Positions 1 to 12,106 of a stretch of 64,000 nucleotides of DNA are shown here, piece by piece. The notes under the pieces were generated by a model. It saw only the letters and a list, made by a program, of their open reading frames with translations. It ran no database searches and had not been told where the DNA came from. The stretch comes from Protea cynaroides (Eukaryota > Streptophyta > Magnoliopsida > Proteales > Proteaceae): assembly GCA_028583415.1 (NCBI GenBank), contig CM053265.1, positions 29,274,653-29,338,652 on the forward strand, written 5' to 3'. The stretch's first letter is position 1, and every line of letters begins with the position of its first letter. Both the position numbers and the translations under genes were made by a program.

Positions 1-929
1 GTTATACAAACAAATTTCGGAGCCACTTGCCACAAAAAACTTGACGGCGAATTCAGTGTAACAGAGGACGGAGAGAAGCGTGGAGATGCTAGAGGCGAAG
101 GGTTAATTGTTGAGATCGATTAAGCCATTGCCACCCAATTATTTTAGGGAAATTTATTTATTTTTTTTGCTATGGATTTTCCTTTGGATTTGAATCGAAC
201 CATATATCGAAAAACCACGAAAGCTCGTGGACGAGGTTAGGAGGGAAGATGGTGTGGGGGGCTTTTAGATGGCTCCGGTGAGAACGCAAGAAACCCTATT
301 TGACTCAGTTGAAACACTTACCCAATTTCATCATGGTCATCGTCTTGTAACGGTGACGTTGCTAGAGGTGGAGACATCATTTTCTCCATGAACGGAGCTT
401 CCTCTCAGAACCAGAATCATTGCAGAGTTACAGGATAAAATGGTCTTCTACCTTTACTCTAAGGGCAGTATTGTTCATGAAAAGTTCCATTTGAGCTGAC
501 ATCAGCATCTAACGGGACTTTGTAATGGATTGGGCCTTTTTGATTAAATGTGCAAAGATTATGGGTGGGAGTTGATTTTCCAAACCTGTGGGTGGTAGAT
601 AATGTTACCAATACTTCTTAGGGTTTATGTGAAATTTTCCTTTTTTTTTTTTTTTTTTTTTTTTTGTAATTTTATCCTGGAAAAATTTTATCCTGGATTT
701 CTGATATTTTTTTAAATGGAGATAATTGACATTTAAGAAAAATTACATTCTCTTTTAAAGATTCAGGGGGTTTTGTATTTTTAATGGTTATAGTTCATAT
801 CCTAAGTGAGGGAAGTTCTATCTTCTTGTTTTTTTTTTTGTTGCATAGGGGTGTTACTAAATTGTTTTATAGGGGTGTTACTAAATTGTTTTATATGGAA
901 ATGAATTTGGTGTATGTTAACAATTGCAG
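1..929 (+). promoter_or_regulatory. Upstream region and probable 5' UTR of the kinase gene, with a UTR intron
   Basis: No long open frame is present. A good splice acceptor (a run ending TTGCAG at 929) lies 29 bases before the start codon at 959, so the leader is probably split by an intron and a non-coding first exon lies somewhere in about 1-480. I could not fix its donor or the transcription start. Long T runs occur at 642-665 and 829-839. A TATA box cannot be assigned safely; the promoter may lie before the window. Confidence 0.4.
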
Positions 930-958
930 AGGATTGAAGTCAGACATTGTACATTGAC

Positions 959-1034
959 ATGAGTTGTCGTTGCTTCAGTTCCTGTGTGGGAGAAAGAAGA
1001 AAGGATCATGCTCATACCCATCAAGATGCAAATG
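959..1034 (+). CDS. Kinase gene, coding exon 1 (residues 1-25 plus first base of codon 26)
   Basis: ATG at 959 opens [16 protein letters not shown], a short Cys- and Lys/Arg-rich head typical of this kinase group. The exon ends in AATG before GTAAGA at 1035, leaving phase 1. No other in-frame ATG exists before the kinase core, so this start is well supported although its Kozak context is weak. The four cysteines suggest lipid anchoring (inference). Confidence 0.85.
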
Positions 1035-3852
1035 GTAAGAACTGTTTTTGATGGATTCATTGATCACATTTTTGTTGACTATGCATTGAATAGAAGCTAT
1101 TAATGTATATTCCAACTCTATCCATTAACATGGTTAGACATCCCTATAGTTTTTCGTCTGAACAACCCACATACAGCTACTAGAAATTTGGTGCATGTTG
1201 CTCAGTGCTTCCTTTTATTTTTTATTTTTTTTATTATAAATTCTTTTAGCTACTCGTCATGCCGCACCTGCACTTGTGTATCCAGTTATTGTTTCTCCAG
1301 TGCATACCATAAAACTAGATTACTTTTTCCCTTGCCTGTATAAATTCTTAGCACTTACAAGATAGTACTTCCAATAATACTTTTTAAACCTAATTATTCT
1401 GAGTTTCATCTTCTGTTTGCTAAGGCTTCTTGTTTTCTGGATGCTGGCTGCTTGACAGAGAGAAAATGTATAGAGTTTCAACTCTGGACACTGCAACTCT
1501 TTGTGACCCAACCCTATTTTTTGGATCATTTCTGAAGAGATGCATGTGAACGATGTAACATATGTGGGGAACCGTATCAAAAGCAGTCAGTGAACAGGAG
1601 GATCCTCATCTTATTTTTTTATGAGTGGTCCTCTCTGTTTTAGAAAGTAGTGCATTTGTCTTAACTTCCCTAATGGTTCCTTCTAGAAATGAAAAACAAG
1701 AGGGCAAGACAAATTGACTGGTGAAATAGGTTTTCTACTGTCCCATCTTGGCAGTGAAAACTCTGATATATAAAAGTGCAATCATTGATATTACCGATCC
1801 ATCTGTTGATCTGTTCTCATTGTTTGACTTGTTGGGTATTTCTTTCAGAGTCTTTGCGGGGAGATATTAAACTCTTCTCTTACAATGAATTGAAATCTGC
1901 GACAAACAGTTTTCATGCAAGCAGTAAGCTTGGTCGAGGAGGTTTTGGAACAGTTTACAAGGTATTTTCAAGCTTGTTTAAATTTCACTGTGGCAAAAGG
2001 AAACATTATGAACTTGCTTTCAAAATCACCATCTGTTCATCTTCCTTCATTTGTCAACATTCTTGAAAATTTTGAAAGGTAATGAGGTTGAGAATGTGAT
2101 ACTTGTCACAGCATAAGTGTCCCCCTTCTACTTGGATATATTTTTCATAGAAACAATTATGAGTTTTTTTTATATTGTTGTTTAAATTCCGTTTTGGTAA
2201 AAAGAAACTACATGACCATGCTTTCAGATTCATTATATGAGCATTTTTTTCATTTCTTAATATTCTTGAAAATTTTGAAAGCTAAAAATTTTCGAAGGAT
2301 TATACTTGTGTGGGTATATATGTCTTTCGTGTATTTTGAGATGTATATGTCATACAAACTACAAGGCTTTAGTAACCTTATATAATTTCATCATTGTATT
2401 TCATTAAAAAATATTTCTGCTAAAAACAAACTAATTGAACATGTTTGCAGATTCATTATCTTCTTTCATTCCTCAACATCCTTGAAAATTTGTGATGATA
2501 ATTAAGTTCAGAGTATGATACTAATGAGTTGTGACTGTATATATTCATGCGAGTTGTGACTGTATATTCCTCAATTGGCTTTTGTGGACGGTACACAGGA
2601 ACAACTATTCCCAACTAATTAAATGGGGTCGGTTACATGGGTCCTTTTCTCCAATCAGCTCTATTCAAATCCAGATTTGATTATAATTCTAAGCTATACA
2701 TATCTTTCCTCACCGCTTCTTCTAGAGTCATTTTAGGCCTACCCTTGCTTTTTTAGCTTCTTAAATTTGAATTAAATCATCCATTTGTATTGGAGCATTC
2801 AAACCCTCAGTTGCACATGTTCATGCCACCTCAAATGACTTTCTCATAATTTATCATGTATCGGGGCAATATCCTAAATTTGCTATAATTTGTTTATTCT
2901 TTATTTTATCTTTTCTAGTTTTACCATCATCTATTTCAGCATCATCATTTCAGCTACACTGAGTTTGTTTATATGTTGTATCTTTACTGCCCAACATTCA
3001 ACTTCATACGCCATTGTTGGTCATATAATTGTCCTATAAAATTTTCCTTGAGTTCTGAAGGAATACATTGATTGCACAACATTCCGGACGCACCTATCTA
3101 CTTCAACCCAATGTATTAAATCTCTTAGAGATCTCAAAAGTCTTGTCGAGATCTCGAAAATTTCGATGAGTTTAGATGAGATCTCATGCAAAAACAGCAT
3201 TTTCTCGACCAAAAGTTTTGGTAAAATTTGAAATTTCAGTCCATCTTGGCTTGTCTCAATGTCTCGGTTCGATCATCGACTAAAACCCTTTATAAAATGC
3301 CTTGCAGAGAATAGTTAAGGTAACAGTACACAGGAACAACTTTGATGTAGGACTGATGCAGATCGGTTTAAACAAAAATACCAGAGGCGACCCAAACCAG
3401 TGTCTCAACCAGGAGAATGAGATCGGCTATGAAAGGAAGACAATCGGCCATAAAAGGAAGCCAATCTAAATAAAGGGAAGACAATCAAAGCGTAATCAAA
3501 TATGGAGGTTCTTTATTTTGTGATCCTAATTAAATAAAAGAAGGCAATCAAAGTGTAATCAAATATGGAGGTTCTTTATTTTGTGATCCCAATTAGTTTA
3601 TTTTGTTTCCTAAGTTGAGAAGATAATTGTAATAAGGATTGCTATAGATAAAGCATTCATTTCTTAGATAAAGCTTTCTTTTCTTGGGAAATCCTCTTGG
3701 GTTATATATACAGTGTTAAGCCTAAGAGGAGAGGTAGCTTAGAATTATATTGAGAACGAGTTTCTAGTTATCTCTGTGAGAAACAGAAAGGGTGGGATCC
3801 CCTGACCTGAGATAGGTCGACCCTCCTTTCTTCCTTTTCTTGTTTACGTTAT

Positions 3853-3892
<40 letters not shown>

Positions 3893-6800
3893 TTCATTCA
3901 AATATCAATGTTGGTCACAGAGTATTATAGAAAATACAATTTGGTCAATATTTACAAATCGCGGTCCAAGGAGCTGTTCTCAATCAAACCCGCGGTCTTG
4001 TTTCAGTCGATCCACCTGCAGTACAAGCACCACATCAATATGATATCAGAGCTATGGCGGAAAATAGCTTGCAACTACACCCTTCTGGTGCTGAAATGTC
4101 CAATCAGTAGCTTGTTGAGATGATTCAAAAACTCTTTGATCAAGTCACCCATCTGAAGCAACAAGTAGCATCCCAGAGTGGTGATCTCCCTGAATCTTTG
4201 GTCAACAGACCACCACCAGTTCCCTTTCGGCGTGCCCAACGATTTCCTCTAGTACCCACAGAGCCACACCCCCGATCGTGAGGGTTGTTCTATGACTGGT
4301 TGGTGTGCTTTGGACGATTGTTTCGATTGGTTTCGACTCATAGAAAACCGTAAGATGCAGTTAGCACGTACTAAGCTAACTGGGACCGCCCGCGAATGGT
4401 GGAGGATCTATGAGCCCAAGTTACGACGACGTCGTCAGGAACCCCATACTTGGGAAGAGATTGATGGCAAAGAGGGTTTCAACACATTCAAATTAATTAC
4501 CCTTCTTTGCTGTAGGATTTTTCAATCAGCCCAATCCAAATTTAATACTTAACAACAAGTAAGAATGATTGAATTTGACAAATATTCCACAACTTCTAAT
4601 CCGTTTATAAGAATGCTTCAAAAATTGGGATCCTTGATCCTTAGGATATGAGGAACAATATCCTAGAAGATGAGCTTAATCTAACAGGTGGGATCGAAAC
4701 CAATCTTGCTTGTAGGTCTCAAACAGGTATTTTAGCAAATCAGAATTATAAAATTATGGAAAAACTTACTTATCTTGAGATTCAACTGTTGGAAGGTCTT
4801 CAAACTTGGAGGGGAAGTACTTTAGGATGTGCTTGATAATATACCCAAATTTGAAGGTGATCCGACCATGGATGAAGAAATTATGAATTTTCGAAAACCA
4901 CTATTATCTGAAAACGGGAATGAACAAAATAGGAGTTTCGGTTGAGTCTCACAACCAATGAGATTCAACCAGAATTTAATAATAAACTCTGACTAACTCT
5001 CTCTCTCTACTGCCAGCATTCCATTTCTTCTTATTTGTAGACTATGGAAAAAGTTATAAAAAATAGGAACTCCAAACTGAAACAGAAACTTCCTTTATAG
5101 AGAATAGGAAAGTTTCTAAAACAACTTCTAGGAAACTAAACAGAAACTTCCTTTATAGAGAATAGGAAAGTTTCTAAAACAATGAAACAACTAAGACTGA
5201 CTCATAAAGTAAATCAACTTAGGAAATAAAATCTAAACTAACTTTAGGAAAGAAATAACGAAAGAGAGAAACAAAATATTGCAAAAAGATTCTGTTGGTA
5301 TTATTCACGTGAACAATACCATGAACAGTGTTTTGGCTTGGCTTTTGGCTGGTTCCATGGACCAATGTTGGTTGGTCCTTATGTTGGTTCTTGGACTGGT
5401 TCACAGCTGGTCCTTGGACTGCATTAGAGATGAAAGATATCTTGAAAGATAAGTTTCTCCCTTCAACTTTCCAACTTAGGTTACATGATTAGATGTACAC
5501 ATTGCGGCAAGGAACCCTGTCGGTTGAAGAATATTTTGGACAAGTTCGATGAACTGGTCGCCAGAACCGGTGCGGATGAATCAGAAGAACAAGTATTGTC
5601 TCGTTTTCGTTTAGGCCTTCGACCAGATATTCTAGACAAAATCGGGGTCACCAGCATAATGAGCTTAAGTGACTGTTTCGAGAAAGCCTTGGAAGCAGAG
5701 GACCTACACAAGAACAACCGGCGCTAATATGGAGATAGTCGTAAGCCTCTGGCCGCACCACCCACTGCGTTATCCTCTTCTAATGATAAAGGTAAGGCCC
5801 CTTTGGGTGCTCCCGTTGCGGTAAAATGTTTTCATTGCGGACAATCAGGTCATTATGCCCAATTCTGTCCACAGCGAGGAAGGTTCAATTCCATTGTAGC
5901 AGCCGTCGAGATTAATCCCTACACATAGATAAGGAACCCTAGGGAGACGCTGAATGGCCATTACCTACAGAAGAGGAGGCCCTTGCTTACCCCTCTGAAC
6001 TGGAGCATGAGACCTATGGTGTTCATGTCCAAGGTTTAAAATCTCGAGTCCGAGGGTGTCTCGACCCTTTGAGAAACCGAGATCTTGGAAATCTCGGCTG
6101 AGATCTTGGTGAGACACTGCACAAAAGCCGCGAAGGTTTAAAATGTGTGTTTCAACCCTAAAATGACTATTTAAGGCTTGATACTCTAGGGAAACCCTAT
6201 TTTAGTATATATAAACAATTTAAACTATAAAACTGCATAAATAATCACACGTGGTAGTTGTTTGGGTTTACACCCATGTTTAGCAGTATCGGTTTGAAGT
6301 TCAAATATAAACCTAGTGTAATATTGGCTATTCTACATATTGTTTCACTAATAGAAGATCACAGAAGACCAAATGAGCCAGTAAAATGATATTTTAGGAG
6401 AAGAATAAACATAATAACACTTAATTACTTAATTGTCATAGTAAAAAAAACCCAAAGTTGTCAAGTAGACTATACAATCATAATTCATACATTATTTTGA
6501 GACCAGTCGAGAACTAGTCGAAAAATGTCGAGAAATGGTCGAGAACTGGTCGAAAATGTTGAGAAATGGTTGAAAATGTTGAGATCAGCTCGAGAACTGG
6601 TCGAGATGGTCAAGGCACCGTATCGAGACGAGATCTCATCTCGAGCCCATCGAGATCTTCAAGATCTTGCCGAGATCTTCGAGATTTCGCCGAGATTTTG
6701 AACACTGTTCATGTCGTTAATCGCATCTTGGTAGTTGAAACCAAGGGCGAGGATTGGCGATGATATTGTATCTTCCATACACTGATGACAAGTGGCAACA

Positions 6801-8256
6801 AGACCTCCCAGGTAATTGTTGATGGTGGGAGTTGTGTGAATGTAATTTCCCAAGCCCTTATTCTTGATGGTCACTTGGCCGTAGAAACACATCCTCAGCC
6901 GTACAAAGTGTCCCTCCTAAATAGCGGCACATTGGAAGTCAATAGCCGTTGTCAAGTACTACTCATGCTGGGTTGTCCCCATCAAACAGTATGGTGCGAT
7001 GTCGTCCCCATGATCTCAATTGATGTACTTCTGGGTTGTCCATGGATGTATGATAACAATGTGTTGGTGGGAGGTACGAAAAATCAGTTTTATTTTGATT
7101 TCAGGGGAAAACCATTGATTTTCAACCTACTCAACATACCTGCTATGAGATCGAAGCTGATGGCCGCACAAATAAAGCGCCAACACCTCTTACAGAAACT
7201 GGAATCTCCCTCAAAGCATACAATAAATCCTTCAGTCCCCATAGGACCCAAATCAGAGACATGGGTATTGGTTTTATCTCATAAAGAGTCCATGTATACT
7301 AGTAGTGAAATGGGTTTGATCATAGCCCTAATTTCTACGGCCAGCAATTCGAATGCTATTATTGATCCTCCTCCTGCCATTAAGGAGATATTATCTGATT
7401 TTGCAGATGTCATGCCAGTCGAATTACCTGATCAATTGCCACCCATGCGAGACATCCAGCACGCGATTGATCTTATCCCTGGTTCGGTACTACCCGATCT
7501 GCCTACTTACCGATTGGGCCCAATGGAGAATATCGAGCTGAAGAGGCAGGTAGATGAACTCATCCTCAAAGGTTTTATTATAGAAAGCTTGAGCCCTTGT
7601 GCCGTACCAGCTCTACTGACACCCAAAAAAAGACGAATCGTGGTGGATGTGCATTGATAGCCGAGCTATCAACAAAATCATAGTCAAGTATCATTTTCCC
7701 ATTCCCCGGTTGGATGATATGTTGGACATGCTTAGTGGTGCTACTATTTTTTCCAAAATTAATCTCAAGAGTGGGTACCGTCAAGTATGCATTCGACCAG
7801 GTGACGAGTGGAAAACGGCGTTTAAGACGATGGATGGTCTGTACGAAGGGAACATGATGCCGTTTGGACTTACAAATGCCCCTAGCACCTTCATGCATCT
7901 CATGACGCAGGTACTTCGCCCATTTATTGGTAAATTTTTGGTTGTCTATTTTGATGATATTCTGATCTACAGCCACATTGCGAGTCCTACGCTTAGAGAA
8001 GTTGTAAGTGAGCTTCAAAAAATGCTCGTTTATGTTGCTCTGAGTTGTTTTTTTGGGTTCTATTATATCTGCTGAAGGCGTTGGAGCCGACCCTGAGAAG
8101 ATCAAAAATATCCTTAATCATAGTTGTCAGGGCGACAAGGTGTTCCAAGGTGTTTGGGGCCATCCTGGGCACTTAGCCTCTTAGGCGCCGCCTACGCGTT
8201 GCCTAGGCGACCAAGGCATTCCCAATGTATTTCTTTTTATTTTTTAAAATATTAAT

Positions 8257-8319
<63 letters not shown>

Positions 8320-11300
8320 GCATTTTACATAAATAATCAACATTTAAGACAACTTAATTAATATGAGAAAACCAACAAGGAAACAAATAATTGAGTTAAG
8401 TAGGCAACACGTATTTATGACTAATATTTGCTTACTTCTAACAAATTTCTTCTAACAAATTTGTTCGGAGCGTAACTCCTTTAATTTAGTTTGGATTCAA
8501 GATCTCGAATTCATTGCAAAGCTAGTATAATTAGTTTTCCGACAACTTTGAGATTGCTTGAATCCAAGTTATAATGAGGGAGTTATACTCCGGTCAAACC
8601 TTGTTCGGAGTACGCGAATGCTGTTTAAAGTTGTCTGAATGTTAATTATTTTTTATGCATCAAAACAAGAGATTATTTTGGCGCGTTCTTGGTTTTTAGT
8701 AATGCTTTACTATAAAAAGATTTTTGGAATTTTTATATTTGGAAAAAAGCCTAGCATTTGGAAGTTGAAAATCGCCCCCGCACCCAAAAATACGGTTTTT
8801 GTTCTTGAACTAGAGGGTTGACTTTTTATCCTTTTAGAATTTGAATTTTAGATTATTTTTATTGGATTCAAATAGGGGTATTTGCTTATTTATGAATAAT
8901 ATCTTAAGTAAATGATATTACTTAATTGATATTAGTCATAAATAAGTATTGTCTGATAATTGTTGTTCCTGTCTAGCCTAGTAAATCTTCTGAAGCAAGA
9001 TCAGAAATCAAAGGAAAAAAAAAACACATATAAGACCCAAGGGGACCGCCTAGGCATTCTGGGCGCCCAAGGTGACACCTAGGTGACTCCCAGAGAGCCT
9101 GGGCGACCGCCCAGGCAACACTAATAAGGCGCCCAGGCCCTTGAATCACGCCTGGACGCCTTGACGACTATGTCTTTGATTGACCTATACCACAAACACT
9201 GACCGAGGCACGAATTTTTCATGGTTTGGCGTCTTTTTATCGCCGTTTTATCCAAAACTTCATGGCACCTTTCACGGAATGCATGCGAGGGGAAAAGGGC
9301 AATTTCGTTGGACGCCTGCTGCCACAACTGCGTTCAACCTACTCAAACAACAAATGACTTAGCACCCATCCTTCGGCTACACAATTTTGAATTACTCTTT
9401 GAAGTGGCTATAGATGCATCCCATGTCGGTATTGGTGGGGTACTTTTTCAAGCGAACCATCCAGTGGCATTCTATAGTGAAAAGCTCAACGACGCCAAAA
9501 GGCGTTACTTAGCATATGACCTGGAACTCTATGCGGTAGTACAAGTCTTGAAGCATTGGCAACCTTATTTAATTGGACGGGCATTTGTCCTTTACTCCGA
9601 TCATGAGGCCTTGAAGTACCTCCACAACCAAAATTGGTTAGTAGTAAACATGCTAAGTGGACTGCCTATCTGCGGGGAATTTGTTTTCTCCCTTCATTAT
9701 AAAGCCGGCAAAGAGAATCAAGTGGACGATGCCCTTAGTCGCAAGGCTTTGGTCCTTCATAAGTCCTTAGTTCAGAGTACTGGGGTTTGAATTAATTATA
9801 AAGGAATACCCGACCGATATTGATTTTGGTTCCATCCATACTCACCTCAGTCAAGGGAATACTGAAGCATTGGCGACCTTATTTAATTGGACGGGAATTT
9901 GTCCTCTACTCCGATCATGAGGCCTTGAAGTACCTCCACAACCAAAATTGGTTAGTAGTAAACATGCTAAATGGACTGCCTATCTGCGGGGAATTTGTTT
10001 TCTCCCTTCATTATAAAGCCGGCAAAGAGAATCAAGTGGCCGATGCCCTTAGTCGCAAGGCTTTGGTCCTTCATAAGTCCTTAGTTCAGAGTACTGGGTT
10101 TGAATTAATTATAAAGGAATACCCGACCGATATTGATTTTGGTTCCATCCATACTCACCTCAGTCAAGGGAATACTGACCCTAAATACCTGCTACGAGAT
10201 GGGTTCCTATTCTTGGGTTCTAGGCTGTGTATTCCCTGGGGTTCTCTCCGTCATTCCTCATTCGTGAACTGCATGGTGGCGGCATGGGTGGCCATTTTGG
10301 TAAGGATAAGACACTGTCTCTAGTAACTGATCTTTACTATTGGCCCCATCTACAGAAGGATGTCCACATCGTCATCCAATAGTGTCATATCTGTCAGCTA
10401 GCTAAGGGCACTAAACAAAACATGGGTCTGTATTCCCCATTACCAATCCCTCACAGTCCATGGTTACATGTCAGTATGGACTTTGTGCTAGGCCTTCCGT
10501 CTACTTGAGACCGGCACGACTCTATCCTAGTGGTCGTTGATCGATTTTCCAAAATGGCACAATTTATTCCTTCCAGGAAAACTTCAGATGTCAGTCATGT
10601 CGCAAAGATCTTCTTCAAAGAGGTCGTGCGCCTCCATGGTCTTCCTGAATCCATAATAACCTATCGTGATGTCCAATTCACAGGCTATTTTTGGAAGACA
10701 TTATGGTTGAAGATGAACACCAAGCTTCTTTTTTCTATGGCCTTCCACCCTCAAATGGATGGGCAAACAGAGGTTGTCAATCGAAGCCTGGGTAATCTTC
10801 TGTGCTGTCTGGTTCGTGATCATGCTCAAGCTTGGCCGTCTATACTTGATATTGCTGAATTTGCGTATAATAGTTCTGTTAATCGCACCATGGGACGTAC
10901 TCCTTTTGAAATTTTCTTGGGAATGCAACCCCGATGTCCCAGGGACCTTCTGCCCTTATCACCCATGACACGCGTGAGCATTGAGACCGACGAGTTCATC
11001 CGTCATATTACTAAAGTTCATACTAATGTCCGTCATTGCATTGCGGTAAGCATAGAATCCTACAAGCTTATTGCCGACCAGCACCGGCGTTATGTTGAGT
11101 TTGCCCTAGGTGACCTGGTTCTCGTTCGTATTGCTCAAGAACGAGCCCTTCCAAGTACCAACTCCAAACTCCGACCTTGACGGATGGGTCCCTTTAAAGT
11201 TCTCCGTTGCAGTGGACCAAATGCCTACCTCTTGGAGTTAGCACCCAATATGAAGGTCAGCCCCATCTTTAATGTGGCCGACCTTACTTTGTACATGGGT

Positions 11301-12056
11301 CACCACACTGATGAAGGCGATGAAGAACTGGTTCTCCGCCTCCCTGCGTTTGCCGGTTCTGGAGATGACATTATTGAAGCAGTAATTGATGATAAACTGG
11401 TTACTTCCAAGGGTGGGGGATTTCATTCATTCTTGGTTAAATGGCAGAATCGTCCCTCCACAGAGTGTACTTGGATCCCTGCTACAGACTTTCAGCGTCT
11501 GAATCCTGATCTGTACAAGCACTATATGTCTACCATACATTCGTCAGAGTTGAATGTTTTTAAGACGGGGGGAGTTTATGCAGATAGTTTAAACGAAAAT
11601 ACAAGAGGCGACCCAAACTAGTGGCTCAACCAGGAGAATGAGATCGGCTTTGAAAGGAAGACAATCGGCCATAAATGGAAGCCAATTTAAATAAAGGGAA
11701 GACAATCAAAGCGTAATCAAATATGGAGGTTCTTTATTTTGTGATCCTAAACAAATAAAAGAAGGCAATCAAAGTGTAATCAAATATGGAGGTTCTTTAT
11801 TTTGTGATCCCAATTAGTTTATTTTGTTTCCTAAGTTGAGAAGATAATTGTAATAAGGATTGCTATAGATAAAGCATTCCTTTCTTAGATAAAGCATTCT
11901 TTTCTCGGGAAATCCTCTTGGGCTATATATACAGTGTAAAGCCTAAGAGGAGAGGCAGCTTAGAATTATATTGAGAACGAGTTTCTAGTTATCTTTGTGA
12001 GAAGCAGAAAGGGTGGGATGCCCTGACTTGAGATAGGTCAACCCTCCTTTCTTCCT

Positions 12057-12106
<50 letters not shown>

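Noticed and set aside
6785..7657. 290-codon frame as a host gene
   Set aside because: It encodes a retroelement protease and RT start and lies between matching LTRs with a target duplication.
8639..8821. Repeated small ORF with SIWKLKIAP motif (also near 26570 and 33170) as a gene family
   Set aside because: The motif is the translation of the foldback arm; it also appears on the opposite strand in the left arm at 26184-26405, and no frame is longer than about 90 codons.
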